DNA of 64,000 bases, from contig NZ_FNUM01000005.1 in the NCBI RefSeq assembly GCF_900107995.1, positions 203,472-267,471 on the forward strand. Reading direction: 5' to 3'. The DNA is from Alcanivorax sp. DSM 26293 (GTDB lineage: Bacteria > Pseudomonadota > Gammaproteobacteria > Pseudomonadales > Alcanivoracaceae). The position numbers and the translations under genes were made by a program. Shown in pieces: positions 28,446 to 37,694 of the stretch (positions are counted from its first letter, which is position 1; each line of letters opens with the position of its first letter). The notes beneath the pieces were generated by a model. The model worked only from the letters and a program-made list of their open reading frames with translations. It was not told the origin of the DNA and made no database searches.

Positions 28446-28862
28446 GGCTACGAGCGACGCTCGTTGGATAGAGAAAGGGCCGAGAGTTGCTCAAACTCCG
28501 AGCCTTCTTCGAAGCCGCTGTAGGAACGGAGCGCAGCGGAGTAACGCACGTTGTGCAGTGCGGCCCGAAGGGTGAGCGAAGCGAATAATACCTCTTGAGG
28601 TGCGAACCGCGCGTGCGCGGAAATCGACCGCAGGGCGATCAGGAATCTCAGGGTTCGACAGGTTTCAGAAGGAATGCAGGATCGATTTCAATCTTTGCCG
28701 ACTCGCTACGCGCGGTTCGCATGTCGCAGATCCCCCTTGGGGGCAAGCATAGCTCCTACATAAAGGAGAAAACCTCGCCAAGGCTCGAGTCGCGCCGCAA
28801 GCGACGCTGCTACAGCCTTTGGTCGCGGGTATGGCGCTGTTGCGGTCCTTCCCGTGTTCCCG
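28446..28862. repeat. Dispersed mosaic intergenic repeat, copy C
   Basis: This 417-base gap contains the family landmarks: GGATAGAGAAAGG near 28475, CTTCGAAGCCGCTGTAGGA near 28508-28526, CCTCTTGAGGTGCGAACCGCG near 28591-28611, then AAATCGACCGCAGGGCGATCAGGAATC. Between CTGTAGGA and CCTCTTGAGG it has an extra ~60 bases (GAGCGCAGCGGAGTAACGCACGTTG) that copy E also has. The right part differs from copies A and B. No gene is seen. Confidence 0.75.
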
Positions 28863-30242
28863 CTATGGCTCAAGCGCCTTGGCCCGGTGCCCCAATCCTT
28901 CCCGAAGTAACGCCTCGCGCAATGCCTGCAGGGCCGGTTTGCGAGTGTCGTGGTGATCCAGGCTGGCGGCCAGGGCTTCTGCCTGGGCAAATTCTCCAGC
29001 CCGGGTCAGGGTGGTCACCAGGGGCCAGCCGATGGCGGCGGGCAATGTCGGTCCCTGTTGCTGGCGGAACTGTTGCCAGTGGCCGGCGACCTGTTGAGGT
29101 TGGCCCTTTTCGGTGGCCGGGTGGGCAAACAGGCGATGGGCCGTGTGGAGCCAGTCGTTGCTGTGCTGGCCCATGCGGTGGGCAGTGAACAGACCGGTGA
29201 GGGCGTCAAAGTGATCCGGGTGTCGCTCAATCACCTGCTGAAAGGCGTCAATGGCGGCCGCCGGCTGGAGGCTGCCGAGGGCCTCCCAGCCGCGTTGCAA
29301 GGTTTGCTGATCCTGCGGGTCTGGCATGACGATCTCGATGTCTTGAGCCGGTTCTGCCGGGCGCATGATCTGCACCAGCAGGGTGCCGCCGCCAAGAGCC
29401 AGCATGCCGGCGGCCAGGTAGGCTGTGGCGGGCTCGCTTTGCCAGGCCTGCAGGACGAGTAAGGCCAGTGGAATGATCGCCAGGGCGGCGGTGGGCAGGG
29501 CGATTGAGGGCCATGCCCTGCCGGGTACCGGAAAGGATAATCGGGTGCGCCAGCCCTGCAGTCCGAGGAAGGCTCCATACCAAACCATCAGGGCAGGGGT
29601 GGCGCCATGAAACGGCGTTTGCCCGGCCCGGGCCAGCATCAGGTAGCCGGCTCCAGCCAGCAGGCAGCCCAGCAACCACAGTGTCAGCACCCGGCCATGA
29701 CCCAGGGTCCGTTCCAGAGAGGATGCCAGTGGCATCAGCGCGAGGAGGGTCAGAGCGGTCAGCCATAGGGGGCCGCCGGTGAAGGGGGCAGTGAAGAAGC
29801 GGGCCGGACGGGGGCTGCTGTCTGCCAGTCCCCAGCGATACAGGTTGCTGGCGGCGAGCTGACCGGGTACCTGCTGGCGCAGGGCCGACCAGGTGTCTCT
29901 CTGGGCTGGGGACCAGAAATCCCGGGCACGCTGTTCACTGTCGGTGACGAAGGCGGGGGAGAGCATCGCGGCGCTGAATGCATGGACATCACCCGCGGCC
30001 AGCTGCTGTTCCAGTTGACCGGCGAGTTTGCCCTGGCCATTGAAGCGCAGCCAGGACAGGTAGTTATTCCATTCCAGGGTCTGCAGGCCACTGTGTTGAT
30101 ACCAGCCGAGGGCAGGCTGGGGCGTTTTCGCCGGGTTCAGCAGCGCGCCCAGCAGAAGGGCAACCACAATGGCAGCCACCACCCAGGGCGCATTTGCCAG
30201 CATGGCGATGGAGTCAGCTTTCGACCTCGGTGGTAGTGGCAT
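28863..30242 (-). CDS. Rhomboid-like membrane protein lacking catalytic residues
   Basis: This 459-residue protein has a hydrophobic N-terminal helix, a rhomboid-like six-helix region at about 150-295, and a helical TPR-like tail (AAAIDAFQQVIERHPDHFDALTGL). The pattern FTAPFTGG, SSLERTLGHGRVLTLWLLG and FHGATPALMVWYGA follows rhomboid proteases, but the catalytic serine of GxSG is Thr215 in GATP and the histidine of the last helix is replaced in TAYLAAGM (Tyr275). It therefore looks like a pseudoprotease. The ATG at 30242 overlaps corC by 29 bases; an ATG at 30203 just after the corC stop is an alternative. It separates corC from lnt. Confidence 0.75.
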   Translation of the reverse strand: MPLPPRSKADSIAMLANAPWVVAAIVVALLLGALLNPAKTPQPALGWYQHSGLQTLEWNNYLSWLRFNGQGKLAGQLEQQLAAGDVHAFSAAMLSPAFVTDSEQRARDFWSPAQRDTWSALRQQVPGQLAASNLYRWGLADSSPRPARFFTAPFTGGPLWLTALTLLALMPLASSLERTLGHGRVLTLWLLGCLLAGAGYLMLARAGQTPFHGATPALMVWYGAFLGLQGWRTRLSFPVPGRAWPSIALPTAALAIIPLALLVLQAWQSEPATAYLAAGMLALGGGTLLVQIMRPAEPAQDIEIVMPDPQDQQTLQRGWEALGSLQPAAAIDAFQQVIERHPDHFDALTGLFTAHRMGQHSNDWLHTAHRLFAHPATEKGQPQQVAGHWQQFRQQQGPTLPAAIGWPLVTTLTRAGEFAQAEALAASLDHHDTRKPALQALREALLREGLGHRAKALEP

Positions 30243-31095
30243 CGTGGTTTTCCCCCGGCGGTGTCACCCGCAGCAATCTTATTGTTCTGCCGTCGGCGCT
30301 GAGCACGGTGAAGAGGTAACCATCCAGTTCGACGCTTTCATCGCGGCCCGGTAGTCGACCGAATTTCTGCATCACCAACCCGCCGATGGTATCGAATTCC
30401 TCATCGCTGAACTGACAGCGGAAGTGCTCGTTGAAATCATCGATGGGGGTCAGTGCCTTGACGGTGTATTCGTGGTTGTCGAGATCCTTGATCAGGTAAT
30501 CTTCTTCTTCCACGTCGTGCTCGTCTTCAATCTCTCCGACGATCTGTTCCAGGACATCTTCAATGGTCACCAGCCCGGCCACGCCACCATATTCATTGAC
30601 CACTATCGCCATGTGATTGCGGCTGATACGGAATTCACGAAGCAGCGAATCGAGCCGTTTGGATTCCGGTACTACCATAGCAGAGCGGATGTGGTCCTTG
30701 ATGGAGAAACGGTCCATACGGGCCGGTTCCAGGATCAGCGGTAGCAAATCCTTGGCCAGCAGGATGCCGATCACTTCGTCCGGGTCGTCGCCCAGTACCG
30801 GGAAACGGGAGTGGGCACAGTCGATAATGGTGGGCAGGAAATCCCGTGGGTCGGAGCTGGCCTTGATGCTGACCATCTGGGAGCGGGGAATCATGATTTC
30901 GCGCACCTGCATGTCCGCCACACAGACTGCGCCTTCGATAATCCCCAGGGTGTCCCCGTCGATAATGTGGGAATCGCGCATGGAGCGCATCAGGTCCAGC
31001 AGTTCGTTCCGGTCTCCGGGTGTGGAGGAGAAAAACTGGCCGACACGCTCCAACCAACTTCGGCTGGTACCGTTATCCGAATAGTCGTCCGACAT
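30214..31095 (-). CDS. corC: CorC/HlyC-family protein with CBS pair
   Basis: This 293-residue protein has tandem CBS domains (about 68-190, beginning VREIMIPRSQMVSI) and a C-terminal CorC_HlyC domain (about 205-285, TIGGLVMQKFGRLPGRDE). The short CorC form lacks the DUF21 membrane domain and has been linked to magnesium and cobalt efflux. The ATG overlaps the ybeY stop by one base. It belongs to the ybeZ-ybeY-corC unit. Confidence 0.95.
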   Translation of the reverse strand: MSDDYSDNGTSRSWLERVGQFFSSTPGDRNELLDLMRSMRDSHIIDGDTLGIIEGAVCVADMQVREIMIPRSQMVSIKASSDPRDFLPTIIDCAHSRFPVLGDDPDEVIGILLAKDLLPLILEPARMDRFSIKDHIRSAMVVPESKRLDSLLREFRISRNHMAIVVNEYGGVAGLVTIEDVLEQIVGEIEDEHDVEEEDYLIKDLDNHEYTVKALTPIDDFNEHFRCQFSDEEFDTIGGLVMQKFGRLPGRDESVELDGYLFTVLSADGRTIRLLRVTPPGENHDATTTEVES

Positions 31096-31598
31096 CAGGG
31101 GTGAAGCTCCGTATTGTTCTCAAGGTGGTAAGGGTCGGCAAAACCCTGTTCATTCAGGGCGCGGATTTCCATGGCTTCCATGATCTGCGCGTCGTCGTCG
31201 TCAATATGATCGTAGCCCAGCAGATGCAGTACACCGTGGGTCACCATGTGGGCCCAGTGGGCTTCCAGTGTCTTGTTCTGTTCCATGGCCTCCCGCCGCA
31301 CTACCGGGGCACAGAGAATGATGTCGCCGAGCAGGGGCTCCATGGCATCTTCCGGCAGCCCTTCGGGCATTTCAAACGGGAAGGACAGCACATTGGTGGG
31401 TTTGTCCTTGTCGCGGTATTCCCGGTTGAGGGTGCGAATTTCGTCCTCATCGACGATGCGCAGGGTGATGTCGCCCACCACGCCGCCGGCTGTCTGGGCA
31501 GCATGGCGCACCCAGTCGCATAACCGGGATTCGTCGGGGGCGTCCGGGGCGTCGCTGGCCCACTGGATATCAACGCTGGGTGTCGGTATCCCGTTCAT
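31095..31598 (-). CDS. ybeY: Endoribonuclease YbeY, 16S rRNA maturation
   Basis: This 167-residue metalloprotein processes the 3' end of 16S rRNA and takes part in ribosome quality control. The zinc motif [11 protein letters not shown] supplies three histidines. [32 protein letters not shown]-like sequence upstream (here beginning [12 protein letters not shown]) is the conserved substrate strand. It overlaps the end of ybeZ by 29 bases and the start of corC by one. Confidence 0.96.
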   Translation of the reverse strand: MNGIPTPSVDIQWASDAPDAPDESRLCDWVRHAAQTAGGVVGDITLRIVDEDEIRTLNREYRDKDKPTNVLSFPFEMPEGLPEDAMEPLLGDIILCAPVVRREAMEQNKTLEAHWAHMVTHGVLHLLGYDHIDDDDAQIMEAMEIRALNEQGFADPYHLENNTELHP

Positions 31599-32574
31599 GG
31601 CGGTCGTAGGCCTCTACAATACGTTGTACCAGCGGGTGGCGAACCACATCGCGGCTGTCGAAACGGGTCACGCCGATCCCTTTCACCCCGTCCAGGACTT
31701 CCAGGGTATTGACCAGGCCGGAGCGCTGGTGGCGGGGCAGGTCCACCTGGGTCACATCCCCGGTGATGACGGCGCGGGTGCCAAAGCCGATTCGGGTGAG
31801 GAACATCTTCATTTGTTCCGGGGTGGTGTTCTGCGCTTCATCAAGAATCACGAAACTGTTGTTCAGGGTGCGCCCGCGCATGTAGGCCAGCGGAGCCACC
31901 TCAATCACCATCCGGTCCATCAACTTGGCCACGGTTTCAAAGCCAAGCATTTCATAAAGGGCGTCATACAGTGGACGCAGATAGGGGTCGATCTTTTCCG
32001 CCAGGTCCCCGGGCAGAAAACCCAGTTTCTCACCGGCTTCCACCGCCGGGCGTACCAGGAGAATGCGCTGGACTTCCGCTTTTTCCAGCGCGTCCACCGC
32101 GCAGGCCACCGCCAGCCAGGTCTTGCCGGTACCGGCCGGGCCGATGCCGAAATTGATGTCGTATTTGCGGACCTGTTTGACGTATTCGCGCTGGTGGGCA
32201 CCGCGGGGCTTGATGCGCACTCGCTTGGTGCGGATCACCACCTCGTCACTGGGAAACGCCACGGTGTTGCCGGTGTGTTTTCCGGAAGCATGGTCGGCCA
32301 CATTGGACTGCTGCAGATGCAGGTGCACCATCTCCGGAGTCAGCTCGGTGCCATCCCCGGTCTGCGCATACAGCTCACTGAGAATCGCCCCGGCAGCTTC
32401 CACGGAGGTGGCCGGTCCGGCCAGATGAAACTGGTTGCCACGATTGTGGATATCCACATGCAGGCGTTGGGCAATCTGCTTGATGTGCTCGTCCAGGTGG
32501 CCGCAGAGACTGGCCAGGCGACGGGAATCGTTGGGTTCGAGGCTGATATGCTGGGAAGCGAGTGGTGTGTCCAA
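31570..32574 (-). CDS. ybeZ: PhoH-like ATPase YbeZ
   Basis: This 334-residue RecA-like ATPase partners YbeY in rRNA processing. An N-terminal KH-like part precedes the PhoH domain: Walker A is GPAGTGKT, Walker B is FVILDEAQN, and [20 protein letters not shown]-like sequence follows (here [10 protein letters not shown]). The only plausible start is the TTG at 32574, with no good ribosome site, so the N-terminus is uncertain. miaB normally lies immediately upstream; here the sigma-factor locus intervenes. Confidence 0.94.
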   Translation of the reverse strand: MDTPLASQHISLEPNDSRRLASLCGHLDEHIKQIAQRLHVDIHNRGNQFHLAGPATSVEAAGAILSELYAQTGDGTELTPEMVHLHLQQSNVADHASGKHTGNTVAFPSDEVVIRTKRVRIKPRGAHQREYVKQVRKYDINFGIGPAGTGKTWLAVACAVDALEKAEVQRILLVRPAVEAGEKLGFLPGDLAEKIDPYLRPLYDALYEMLGFETVAKLMDRMVIEVAPLAYMRGRTLNNSFVILDEAQNTTPEQMKMFLTRIGFGTRAVITGDVTQVDLPRHQRSGLVNTLEVLDGVKGIGVTRFDSRDVVRHPLVQRIVEAYDRHERDTDTQR

Positions 32575-32869
32575 GATGGAAAACGTGGCCCCTTGGGCTG
32601 TTGCAGAGAGTTTCAGAATACCCCGAAGCGCGTTGTCGGGGAAGAAAAATCACCCGCGCAGCCTAGCCTTGTAGGGTAGCGGGTCGCAAGGGTTGATGGC
32701 GGCATGTCGGACAACCGGTCGCGCCGTGTTTTCTGAACGGGATACACTTTAATCGAGAATCATTACCTGCTGTTACATCCATCTCTCTGCGTTGGCGGTA
32801 TCCGAAACAGGACCCGATTGTCCTGACTGGCCGGCGGCACGCCGGTATCGCTATCCAAGGAGAGATGAC

Positions 32870-34870
32870 ATGAATGTGAAAGGCAAAGGTTTGCTGTGGC
32901 TGTCGCCACTGGCCGTTGCAGTGACGCTGGCAGCCTGTGGGGGCAATGGCAGTGATCGCTCCCTGATCAATTCCCCCGATGTGGCCCAGGGGCCTGCATT
33001 GCTGGTGATGCACAATGGTGCTGCCAACGCCGGTCAAATCGACCGCCTGAATGCGGATCTGGAAGTGCAGACCACTTTCAATGCGGACGCCAATGAGGGT
33101 ATTGCGCTGGATCTGTTGGGCAACCTCTATGCCGCCAACGACAGTAGCGGGGCGCCCAGTACTCTGCAGGTTCTTCATCAACTGGCAGAACGGACCGACG
33201 GCTCGGCCCCGGTTGCCACTCTGGATCGCAGTGTCCCGGCACCGGGTTCCATGACACTGAAAGGGATCGCCATTGCCCATCAGGCCGGCCTGGTCATGGC
33301 TGCCAATATCGGCGGTAACAGTGTTGAAGTCTACGGCACCGCTGCCGGTGGCAATGCCGCGCCGCTTGCCTCCACGGCCCTGTCGGGCAATACCTGGGAT
33401 CTCGCCTATGATGAGGCGGCGGATCGTCTCTTCCTGGCCATGACCAATGGCACTGTCATCGTGGTGGATGATTATGTGGCAGGGGGCTTTATGGCGACGC
33501 CGGCCCGTGTGATCACGCCGGATTCGGCCGGTACGGTTTCCAATCTGCACGGGATCGCCTACCAGGCTGACTCGGACACCCTGGTGGTCAGCGATGTGGG
33601 TGATGCGGCGGTAGCGGATGATGGCCGCCTGTACGTGATTGAAGAGGCCTCCACGGCCGAGGGCACGGTGACGCCTGCACGGACCCTGGCCGGCCCGGCA
33701 ACCAAGCTGGGCAATCCGGTGGATCTGGTTCTGGATGACAGCACGGTGTACATCGCGGAAAAATCCAACGACGCCATTCTGGTTTACCGGAATGTGTTTT
33801 CCGGTGATTCCGGCGATATCGCGCCGACCAGGGTGGTCGACAGCATCAAGCCCGAATCCCTGGCCATTATTGTTGAACCGGCCTTGCAACCGGACCTGTC
33901 CGATATCGATAGCACCGGCACGACCTTCACCGGGGTTGCGGTGACCAGCAATCCTCCGGCCGCCCCGGGTGACACGGATGTGGTGGTACTGGATCTGGAC
34001 CTTGGCGCCATGCAGCGTGGCTTCTCCACCACGCAGGATCGTGAAAGCCTGGCATTCAACCAGATGGGCGACGCCTACATTACCTATGATTCCGGACTTG
34101 CCGTGATCAATCGTCTGGCCACGGGTCGTGATGGCGAGACCTTCACGCTCAGCCGTGACCGGCTGATTGAGGGGGCCGGCACCGGGCTGATGGCGCCGAA
34201 AGGGTTTGATGTGGCCGATGCCCTGGGCTGGGTGCTGGTGACTGACAATGGCAACCCGTCCGTCAGAGTGTTCGGTGCCCAGGCAGGCGGCGATGTGGCG
34301 CCCCTGTTTACCACCACGCTCAGCGTGGCGCCCTGGGATCTGGATTATGACCCGGAGGCTGACCGGCTGTACGTGGCGCTCACCGACGGTACGGTGGCGG
34401 TATTCGACAGTTACAGCACGGCCCGTGGCAGTGCCGGCCCGGATCGGCTGATTACGCCTGCAGAAGGGGGCGTGGCATTTGCTGCTCCGACCAACCTGCA
34501 TGGCATCGTCCATGTGGCAGAGACCGACCAGCTGATCCTGTCGGATGTGGGCAGCGGTGCCAATCCCACCGATGGCAAGTTGTATGTGCTGGATAACGGT
34601 TCAACCGCTGACGGTATCACCGATGTCACCGTGAATATCGATAACGGCGACAACAATTCGGTGGGTAGTACCCTGCTGGGTAACCCGGTGGATATCGCCT
34701 TTGATGGCCAGCACCTGTACGTGGCGGAGAAATCCCAGAGTGTGGTGCTGCGCTTCGATAATATCCTCAGTGCTGCCAGTGGCGATGTGGCACCGTCGCA
34801 AACCTGGAATCAGTCGTCACCGGAATCGGTGTCCCTGATTACGGATTCTCTTGGTCGCGCTCCGGAGTAA
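32870..34870 (+). CDS. Beta-propeller lipoprotein with internal duplication
   Basis: The 666-residue protein has a signal peptide and lipobox LAAC (about residues 20-23). It consists of two homologous halves, about 45-345 and 365-660. Paired segments show this: TWDLAYDEAADRLFLAMTNG with PWDLDYDPEADRLYVALTDG, SNLHGIAY with TNLHGIVH, LGNPVDLVLDD with LGNPVDIAFDG, and VYIAEKSND with LYVAEKSQS. The repeats suggest NHL/YVTN-like propeller blades. AAGGAGAGATGAC precedes the ATG. It is followed by a terminator and an ECF sigma/anti-sigma pair in the same direction, which may control it. Function unknown. Confidence 0.85.
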   Translation: MNVKGKGLLWLSPLAVAVTLAACGGNGSDRSLINSPDVAQGPALLVMHNGAANAGQIDRLNADLEVQTTFNADANEGIALDLLGNLYAANDSSGAPSTLQVLHQLAERTDGSAPVATLDRSVPAPGSMTLKGIAIAHQAGLVMAANIGGNSVEVYGTAAGGNAAPLASTALSGNTWDLAYDEAADRLFLAMTNGTVIVVDDYVAGGFMATPARVITPDSAGTVSNLHGIAYQADSDTLVVSDVGDAAVADDGRLYVIEEASTAEGTVTPARTLAGPATKLGNPVDLVLDDSTVYIAEKSNDAILVYRNVFSGDSGDIAPTRVVDSIKPESLAIIVEPALQPDLSDIDSTGTTFTGVAVTSNPPAAPGDTDVVVLDLDLGAMQRGFSTTQDRESLAFNQMGDAYITYDSGLAVINRLATGRDGETFTLSRDRLIEGAGTGLMAPKGFDVADALGWVLVTDNGNPSVRVFGAQAGGDVAPLFTTTLSVAPWDLDYDPEADRLYVALTDGTVAVFDSYSTARGSAGPDRLITPAEGGVAFAAPTNLHGIVHVAETDQLILSDVGSGANPTDGKLYVLDNGSTADGITDVTVNIDNGDNNSVGSTLLGNPVDIAFDGQHLYVAEKSQSVVLRFDNILSAASGDVAPSQTWNQSSPESVSLITDSLGRAPE

Positions 34871-34876
34871 CGTCTG

Positions 34877-34933
34877 GGGACCGTATTCCGGTCCCCCTGT
34901 CCCGGGCCGCTTCGGCGGCCCGGTCTTCTTCTT
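34877..34933 (+). terminator. Tandem hairpins, rho-independent terminator
   Basis: Two hairpins follow the lipoprotein gene: GGGGACCG..CGGTCCCC (34877-34895) and CCGGGCCGC-TTCG-GCGGCCCGG (34902-34923), a stable tetraloop stem followed by the T-rich TCTTCTTCTT. The second is a good terminator. Confidence 0.82.
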
Positions 34934-34971
34934 GACACATTTTTCTCGCACTCTGGTGAATGATCTTCACC
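34932..34971 (+). promoter_or_regulatory. Candidate promoter and operator of the sigma-factor operon
   Basis: TTGACA lies at 34932-34937. At the position expected for the -10 element, 17 bases on, is not a TATAAT but the inverted repeat GGTGAA-TGATC-TTCACC (34955-34971). This could be an operator over a weak promoter, or part of an autoregulated ECF promoter. The sigma-factor ATG lies 27 bases downstream. Confidence 0.35.
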
Positions 34972-34997
34972 TAGTCTTTCATCAGGGATGTTGCTTC

Positions 34998-35552
34998 ATG
35001 GACGATTCGCGCGCTGAGTTGGAGCAGGGAGATGCCCTGGTGCAGGCCTGTGCCCGGGGCGATCGTCGAGCTTTCCATCAGCTTTACGTCAACGAGGCAC
35101 CGCGCATGCTGGCGCTGGCCCGTCGATTTACCGGGGATGCGTCCCTGGCAGAAGATGCGCTTCAGGATACCTTTGTCCAAGTCTGGAAAAATGCCGGACG
35201 TTTCCGTAGTCAACGTGGCAGCGCGCGGACCTGGCTGTTCGGGCTGTTGCGTTATCGTTTGATCAATCAGCATCACCGGTCCCGCCGGGAAGCCTTCGAG
35301 CCCCTGCCGGGTGACCAGTGGCCGGACCCGGGCCCGTCTCCGGAGCAATGCTCCCTGGAGAATGACCAACGCCGTGCCATCATCGATTGTTTGCAGACCC
35401 TGCAAATGGATCGCCGGCGCCCCATTCTGATGGCGTTTTATCAGGGGTTCACCTACGAGCAGATTGCCGACACCCTGGCCGTCCCCCTGGGCACGATCAA
35501 GAGCCGTGTTCGCTCCGGGCTGAAAGGATTGCAGGAGTGCCTGCGATTATGA
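34998..35552 (+). CDS. ECF-type RNA polymerase sigma factor
   Basis: This 184-residue sigma-70 family protein has region 2 at about 22-88 (AFHQLYVNEAPRMLALARRF, AEDALQDTFVQVWKN) and region 4 at about 125-180 (LMAFYQGFTYEQIADTLAVPLGTIKSR). It resembles the SigK/RpoE-like ECF group that works with RskA-type anti-sigma factors. The ATG at 34998 is chosen because it starts the conserved N-terminus; upstream codons run through the terminator. Its stop overlaps the anti-sigma start (ATGA). Confidence 0.93.
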   Translation: MDDSRAELEQGDALVQACARGDRRAFHQLYVNEAPRMLALARRFTGDASLAEDALQDTFVQVWKNAGRFRSQRGSARTWLFGLLRYRLINQHHRSRREAFEPLPGDQWPDPGPSPEQCSLENDQRRAIIDCLQTLQMDRRRPILMAFYQGFTYEQIADTLAVPLGTIKSRVRSGLKGLQECLRL

Positions 35553-36238
35553 TTCCCCGCGATTCCCAGGAGCGGCAATTGTTGATTGCCGAGCATGTTC
35601 TCGGGCTGCTTTCTCCCGAGCAGGCCGCCGAGGTGGAGCGCTGGCTGGAGCAGGATGACGATGCCGCCCAGCTGGCAAGCCACTGGCAGGCCCACTGGCT
35701 GGGCGCAGCCGAGTTGCTGGAGCCGGAACCGCTGCCCCCTGGATTATGGCAGCGTATCGAACGGCAAACCGCTGAAGCGGGCACACGCCGTCGTCCGGTC
35801 TGGCAGACGCTCTGGCAAAGCCCGTCGCTGTGGCGAACGGTCAGTGCCGGCCTGTTGGTGGCAGTGGTTCTGTTGCTGGGGCCGCTGCGGGTTCCGGCAC
35901 CGGTGTATACCGTGGTGTTACAGGCACCGGGGGAGGCGGCAAGCCCGGGTTGGCGAATCACCGTTTCTGACCGGGGTGACCTGCAGCTGACGCCGCTGGC
36001 AGACAGCGAGTACCCGGTGGATCGCAGTGTTCAGTTCTGGACCCTGGCGGATCCCGCGCAAGGGCCTCGCTCTCTGGGTCTGGTCAATCCTGGCCAGCCT
36101 CTGGTCCTGCCTGCCAGCCGGGTGGGGGACGTGGAAAGCGGTCAGCTGTTCGAACTGACGCTGGAACCGCCGGGTGGCTCCCCTGCTGATCGACCCACCG
36201 GCCCGGTTCTGTTTATCGGCCGAGCGGTGGCGCTTTAG
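35549..36238 (+). CDS. RskA-like transmembrane anti-sigma factor
   Basis: This 229-residue protein has a cytoplasmic anti-sigma part at about 1-75 (AEHVLGLLSPEQAAEVERWL), one transmembrane helix at about 100-118 (AGLLVAVVLLLGPL) and a periplasmic RskA_C-like domain (VYTVVLQAPGEAASPGWRI, LQLTPLADSEYP, VQFWTLADPAQGPRSLGLVNP). It should bind and inactivate the sigma factor encoded just upstream and release it after an envelope signal. Start and sigma stop overlap as ATGA, so the two are made in a fixed ratio. Confidence 0.88.
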   Translation: MIPRDSQERQLLIAEHVLGLLSPEQAAEVERWLEQDDDAAQLASHWQAHWLGAAELLEPEPLPPGLWQRIERQTAEAGTRRRPVWQTLWQSPSLWRTVSAGLLVAVVLLLGPLRVPAPVYTVVLQAPGEAASPGWRITVSDRGDLQLTPLADSEYPVDRSVQFWTLADPAQGPRSLGLVNPGQPLVLPASRVGDVESGQLFELTLEPPGGSPADRPTGPVLFIGRAVAL

Positions 36239-36251
36239 CGCGGCGTGAGGG

Positions 36252-36276
36252 GCAACCCGGGCTCAGCCCGGGTTGC
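36252..36276. terminator. Perfect hairpin between convergent genes, possible bidirectional terminator
   Basis: GCAACCCGGGC and GCCCGGGTTGC form a perfect 11-bp stem. The three loop bases (TCA) are the reverse complement of the miaB stop codon TGA. No T-run follows on either strand, so termination strength is uncertain. Confidence 0.5.
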
Positions 36277-37600
36277 GCGGGTCGCTGCCCAGCAGGGAGT
36301 TGCTGTAGGCCTGGGCGATGGTGATGTCCACGAATTTGCCGATCAGATCGGTGTCATCGCTGCGGAAGTTCACCACTCGATTGTTTTCGGTACGCCCTTT
36401 CAACTGGCCCGGGTCTTTCTTGGAAAAACCGTCAACCAGAATGCGCTGGGTACTGCCCACCATCTTGCGGGAAATGTCCTGCACGTTCTGGTTGATACGC
36501 TGCTGCAGGATGGCCAGGCGCTGTTTTTTCACGTCCAGGGGCACGTCATCAGGCAGGTCTGCCGCCGGGGTACCCGGACGGGCGCTGTAGATGAAGCTGA
36601 AAGACATATCGAAGCCGATGTCGTGGATCAGATTCATGGTGTCCTCGAAGTCCCGGTCGGTTTCTCCCGGGAAGCCGATGATGAAATCGGAGCTGAACGA
36701 GATGTCCGGGCGGATACGCTTGAGCTTGCGCAGCTTGCTCTTGTATTCCAGCACCATGTGGTTGCGTTTCATCATGGCCAGGATGCGGTCGGAGCCGGAC
36801 TGCACCGGCAGGTGCAGGTGGCTGACCAGTTCCGGCACGTCCTCATAGACCTGGATCAGCGAATCGGAAAACTCCACCGGGTGGCTGGTGGTGTAGCGGA
36901 TGCGATCGATGCCGTCGATGTCGCGGATCAGCCGGATCAGGTCAGCCAGGTCCAGGGTGTCACCATCAGCGCCGACCCCCCGGTAGGCATTCACATTCTG
37001 GCCCAGCAGGTTGACCTCGCGGACCCCCATTTCCGCCAGATGCTCGATCTCCTGGAGCACCGGCTGCACCGGGCGGCTCACTTCCTCGCCACGGGTATAG
37101 GGCACCACGCAGAAGGTACAGTACTTGGAGCAGCCTTCCATGATGGATACAAAGGCGCTGGGGCCATCCACGCTGGGTTCTGGCAGGTTGTCGAACTTTT
37201 CCACTTCCGGAAAGGTCACATCGATGGCCAGTTTTCGGGTGGTGGCGGCCTGGGTAATGAGGCCGGGCAGACGATGCAGGGTCTGTGGACCGAATACCAC
37301 GTCCACGTAGGGGGCCCGGTCACGGATGGCATCGCCTTCCTGACTGGCGACGCAGCCACCGACCGCGATCACCATGTCCGGCTTGGCATCCTTGAGCTTT
37401 TTCCAGCGACCCAGCTGGTGAAACACCTTTTCCTGGGCTTTTTCCCGGATCGAACAGGTGTTGAGCAGCAATACGTCCGCTTCTTCCGGATTGTCGGTGG
37501 GCTCCAGGCCGTGGCTGGATTCGAGCAGGTCCACCATGCGGGTGGAGTCGTACTCGTTCATCTGGCAGCCGTGGGTCTGAATAAAAAGCTTGCGTGCCAA
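36263..37600 (-). CDS. miaB: tRNA-2-methylthio-N6-dimethylallyladenosine synthase
   Basis: This radical-SAM methylthiotransferase modifies A37 of tRNAs reading U-starting codons. The UPF0004 domain has cysteines in [10 protein letters not shown] and NTCSIREKA, the radical-SAM motif is CSKYCTFC, and a TRAM domain closes the protein ([20 protein letters not shown]). The start is the TTG at 37600 with a strong GGAGG 6 bases upstream. The gene is single here, separated from ybeZ-ybeY-corC-lnt by the lipoprotein/sigma locus. Confidence 0.97.
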   Translation of the reverse strand: MARKLFIQTHGCQMNEYDSTRMVDLLESSHGLEPTDNPEEADVLLLNTCSIREKAQEKVFHQLGRWKKLKDAKPDMVIAVGGCVASQEGDAIRDRAPYVDVVFGPQTLHRLPGLITQAATTRKLAIDVTFPEVEKFDNLPEPSVDGPSAFVSIMEGCSKYCTFCVVPYTRGEEVSRPVQPVLQEIEHLAEMGVREVNLLGQNVNAYRGVGADGDTLDLADLIRLIRDIDGIDRIRYTTSHPVEFSDSLIQVYEDVPELVSHLHLPVQSGSDRILAMMKRNHMVLEYKSKLRKLKRIRPDISFSSDFIIGFPGETDRDFEDTMNLIHDIGFDMSFSFIYSARPGTPAADLPDDVPLDVKKQRLAILQQRINQNVQDISRKMVGSTQRILVDGFSKKDPGQLKGRTENNRVVNFRSDDTDLIGKFVDITIAQAYSNSLLGSDPRNPG

Positions 37601-37694
37601 GGGGCACCTCCATCATTGGGTTGTCAGCCGCTTTGGCTTGCCTAACCCTCGAATAGCGTCAAAATGGGCGCGGATTATACCAACCGGAGAGATC

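Noticed and set aside
32663-34513. A 616-codon minus-strand open frame opposite the lipoprotein gene
   Set aside because: Its composition (many His, Gly, Arg, Ile) is that of an antisense frame; the plus-strand frame has a ribosome site, signal peptide and internal duplication.
35387-35548. Longer N-terminus for the anti-sigma factor
   Set aside because: The extra codons lie within the sigma-factor gene in another frame; the ATGA overlap start gives the normal protein.
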